Shown here piece after piece: positions 5,029-6,300 of a DNA stretch of 6,300 nucleotides. The notes beneath the pieces were generated by a model. It did no database searches and was not told the origin of the DNA. It worked only from the letters and a program-made list of their open reading frames with translations. Positions within the stretch are counted from its first letter, which is position 1, and the number at the start of each line of letters is the position of its first letter. The DNA is taken from contig JAGCSE010000221.1 of NCBI GenBank assembly GCA_017964325.1, forward strand, positions 1-6,300, in the 5' to 3' direction. A program made the translations under genes and the position numbers. Source of the stretch: Victivallales bacterium. GTDB taxonomy: Bacteria; Verrucomicrobiota; Lentisphaeria; Oligosphaerales; Oligosphaeraceae.

Positions 5029-6300
5029 TCACTTCTTATTTCTCACTTCCCTTATTAGCAATTCCGCTAACGCATTGCAGATGAAATCGTATTTCTCTTT
5101 ATTCTGGAACATCTGCGTGTAGCGCTCCGTGCTTTCCATGTAGGCCTTCTGGGCGGTCTCTTCGAAAATCTTCGGGAATTGGCTGTCTCTAAAGATCTGC
5201 GGTTCGGATGTTTTCGCCAGTTTCCGAAGTTTGTCGTCCTTCATCAGCCGCGCATAGAGGTCGCCGATGATGACACGGTCCGCCTCCGCGAAATCGCCTT
5301 TGAAACGGTCGTTGATCACGGCGATGATTTCGTCAAGAGGACTCTTCTTCTCGTCCTCCTTCGGCGACGACGGCTTGATGACCGGCGTCGGAAGCGTCGT
5401 GCCCGTCTTCTCCAAGGCGATCTGACCTTCAAATGTACGCTCCAGTTTGTAGAACTCCAGCCGCAGGACGTTGTCGAGATCGATTTTCGCCGTGCCGTCC
5501 TCCGGAATCAGCTTGGACAGATAGGAGCAGAAGAGATACTCCTCATGGAGCGGCCGGTCGTACATCCGCGTGATCTGCGCGATGTAGCGGTACCATTTCA
5601 CAAAGGAACGGATCGTCCGGCGGAAACGCGACCGCTCCTTCGGATCCAATGAGTTGTACATGTCCACGACCGGTTTCAGCGCGCTGGAAATCCGCCCCTG
5701 CCGCGTCTTCTCCGCCCCATGCTTGTCGTTGTAGATCGCGCAAACCGTCGCGACGTCCTTTTCGCCATACACATGGAAGTCGTTCAGTTCCTTCTGTTTG
5801 GCATAGATCTGGTTCACCTCGACCTCCGCATCCAGAACGGTCTCCTGGTAGTATGGCTTGAAGGCCTCCTGTATCTCCTCCGCCGTGTTCACGAAATCGA
5901 GAATGAACGTGTCCTCCTTGCCCGGATAAATGCGGTTCAGGCGGCTCAGCGTCTGGACGGCCTTCACGTCGCGCAGCTTCTTGTCCACCACCATCGTGTG
6001 CAGTAGCGGCTCGTCGAAGCCCGTCTGGTACTTTTCCGCGACGATCAGCACGTTGCCTTCGTTATGGAAGACCTCCTTCGTCTGGTTCTCCGAGACGGCG
6101 TTGCCGTCGCGGTCGCGGTTCATGCCGCTTTCCGTGTATTCCTTCCCGTCCGGATCGTCCGGATCCTTGATGGAGCCGCTGAAGGCGATCAGAATCTCGA
6201 TGTCGTCGTATTTCTTCACCTCCAGATACCGCTTGATTTCATGGTAGTAGCGGACCGCCGCCAGCCGCGACGCCGTCACGACCATCATCTTGCCCTTCCC
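5029..6300 (-). CDS. hsdR: Type I restriction enzyme R subunit (HsdR), C-terminal part
   Basis: The frame is open to the window edge, so the gene is partial at its 5' end; 423 codons are visible of the roughly 1000 usual for HsdR. HsdR is the ATP-dependent DNA translocase and endonuclease of the HsdRMS complex. Visible parts are the second RecA-like helicase domain, with [12 protein letters not shown] at the edge (motif IV region), [18 protein letters not shown] (motif V, about 6051-5998) and VQTLSRLNR (motif VI, 5958-5932), then [11 protein letters not shown]. From about 5870 to the stop lies the helical C-terminal domain used for contact with the methylase core, which appears complete. The N-terminal PD-(D/E)xK nuclease and Walker A lie outside the window, so activity cannot be judged. 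It is GC-rich, unlike the AT-rich gene that follows 46 bp after its TGA. hsdM and hsdS are not in this window and would be expected upstream. Confidence 0.95.
   Translation of the reverse strand, partial: GKGKMMVVTASRLAAVRYYHEIKRYLEVKKYDDIEILIAFSGSIKDPDDPDGKEYTESGMNRDRDGNAVSENQTKEVFHNEGNVLIVAEKYQTGFDEPLLHTMVVDKKLRDVKAVQTLSRLNRIYPGKEDTFILDFVNTAEEIQEAFKPYYQETVLDAEVEVNQIYAKQKELNDFHVYGEKDVATVCAIYNDKHGAEKTRQGRISSALKPVVDMYNSLDPKERSRFRRTIRSFVKWYRYIAQITRMYDRPLHEEYLFCSYLSKLIPEDGTAKIDLDNVLRLEFYKLERTFEGQIALEKTGTTLPTPVIKPSSPKEDEKKSPLDEIIAVINDRFKGDFAEADRVIIGDLYARLMKDDKLRKLAKTSEPQIFRDSQFPKIFEETAQKAYMESTERYTQMFQNKEKYDFICNALAELLIREVRNKK

Noticed and set aside
5179..6247. Plus-strand open frames opposite hsdR
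   Set aside because: They are shadows of the GC-rich hsdR coding strand. They are Arg-rich, overlap one another and have no domain-like content.

Overview
The window is a mosaic accessory (defence-island-like) region of a bacterial chromosome. Composition changes sharply along it: a GC-rich type I restriction gene at the right, an AT-rich gene beside it, a gene of intermediate composition in the left half, and GC-rich stretches with many small inverted repeats at 1-171 and about 2890-3010. All genes read with standard stop codons, and clear Shine-Dalgarno sequences are scarce. I cannot place the organism firmly. An anaerobic gut-type bacterium, possibly of the PVC group (Lentisphaerae-like), is only a weak impression.

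Right part (minus strand, read right to left): the C-terminal 423 codons of an HsdR type I restriction subunit run in from beyond the window (6300-5029). After 46 bp comes a CoiA-like protein (4982-3825), with an N-terminal Cys/His cluster, a nuclease-like core in which an expected acidic residue is replaced, and a cysteine-rich C-terminus. A clear intrinsic terminator (3744-3712) lies about 80 bp after it, so hsdR and the CoiA-like gene probably form the end of one operon.

Left part: a plus-strand gene (1073-2731) encodes a complete 552-residue Schlafen-type AlbA_2 / GHKL ATP-binding protein with its own extended -10 promoter, an overlapping palindrome and a short-repeat leader. It is flanked by two directly repeated, 5'-truncated copies of a NifS/IscS-type cysteine desulfurase gene, both on the minus strand (192-581 and 3030-about 3697). 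The copies share about 410 bp, are roughly 88% identical by eye, and end in the same AATGAGT heptamer tract, with 2 units in one and 3 in the other. Neither has the N-terminal part of the enzyme, so both are read as pseudogenes.

Interpretation: restriction and associated genes have been inserted into, or rearranged around, a duplicated cysteine desulfurase 3' end. The direct repeats would allow loss of the AlbA_2 gene by homologous recombination. The most unusual items are the CoiA-like protein behind hsdR and the duplicated desulfurase ends bracketing the AlbA_2 gene.
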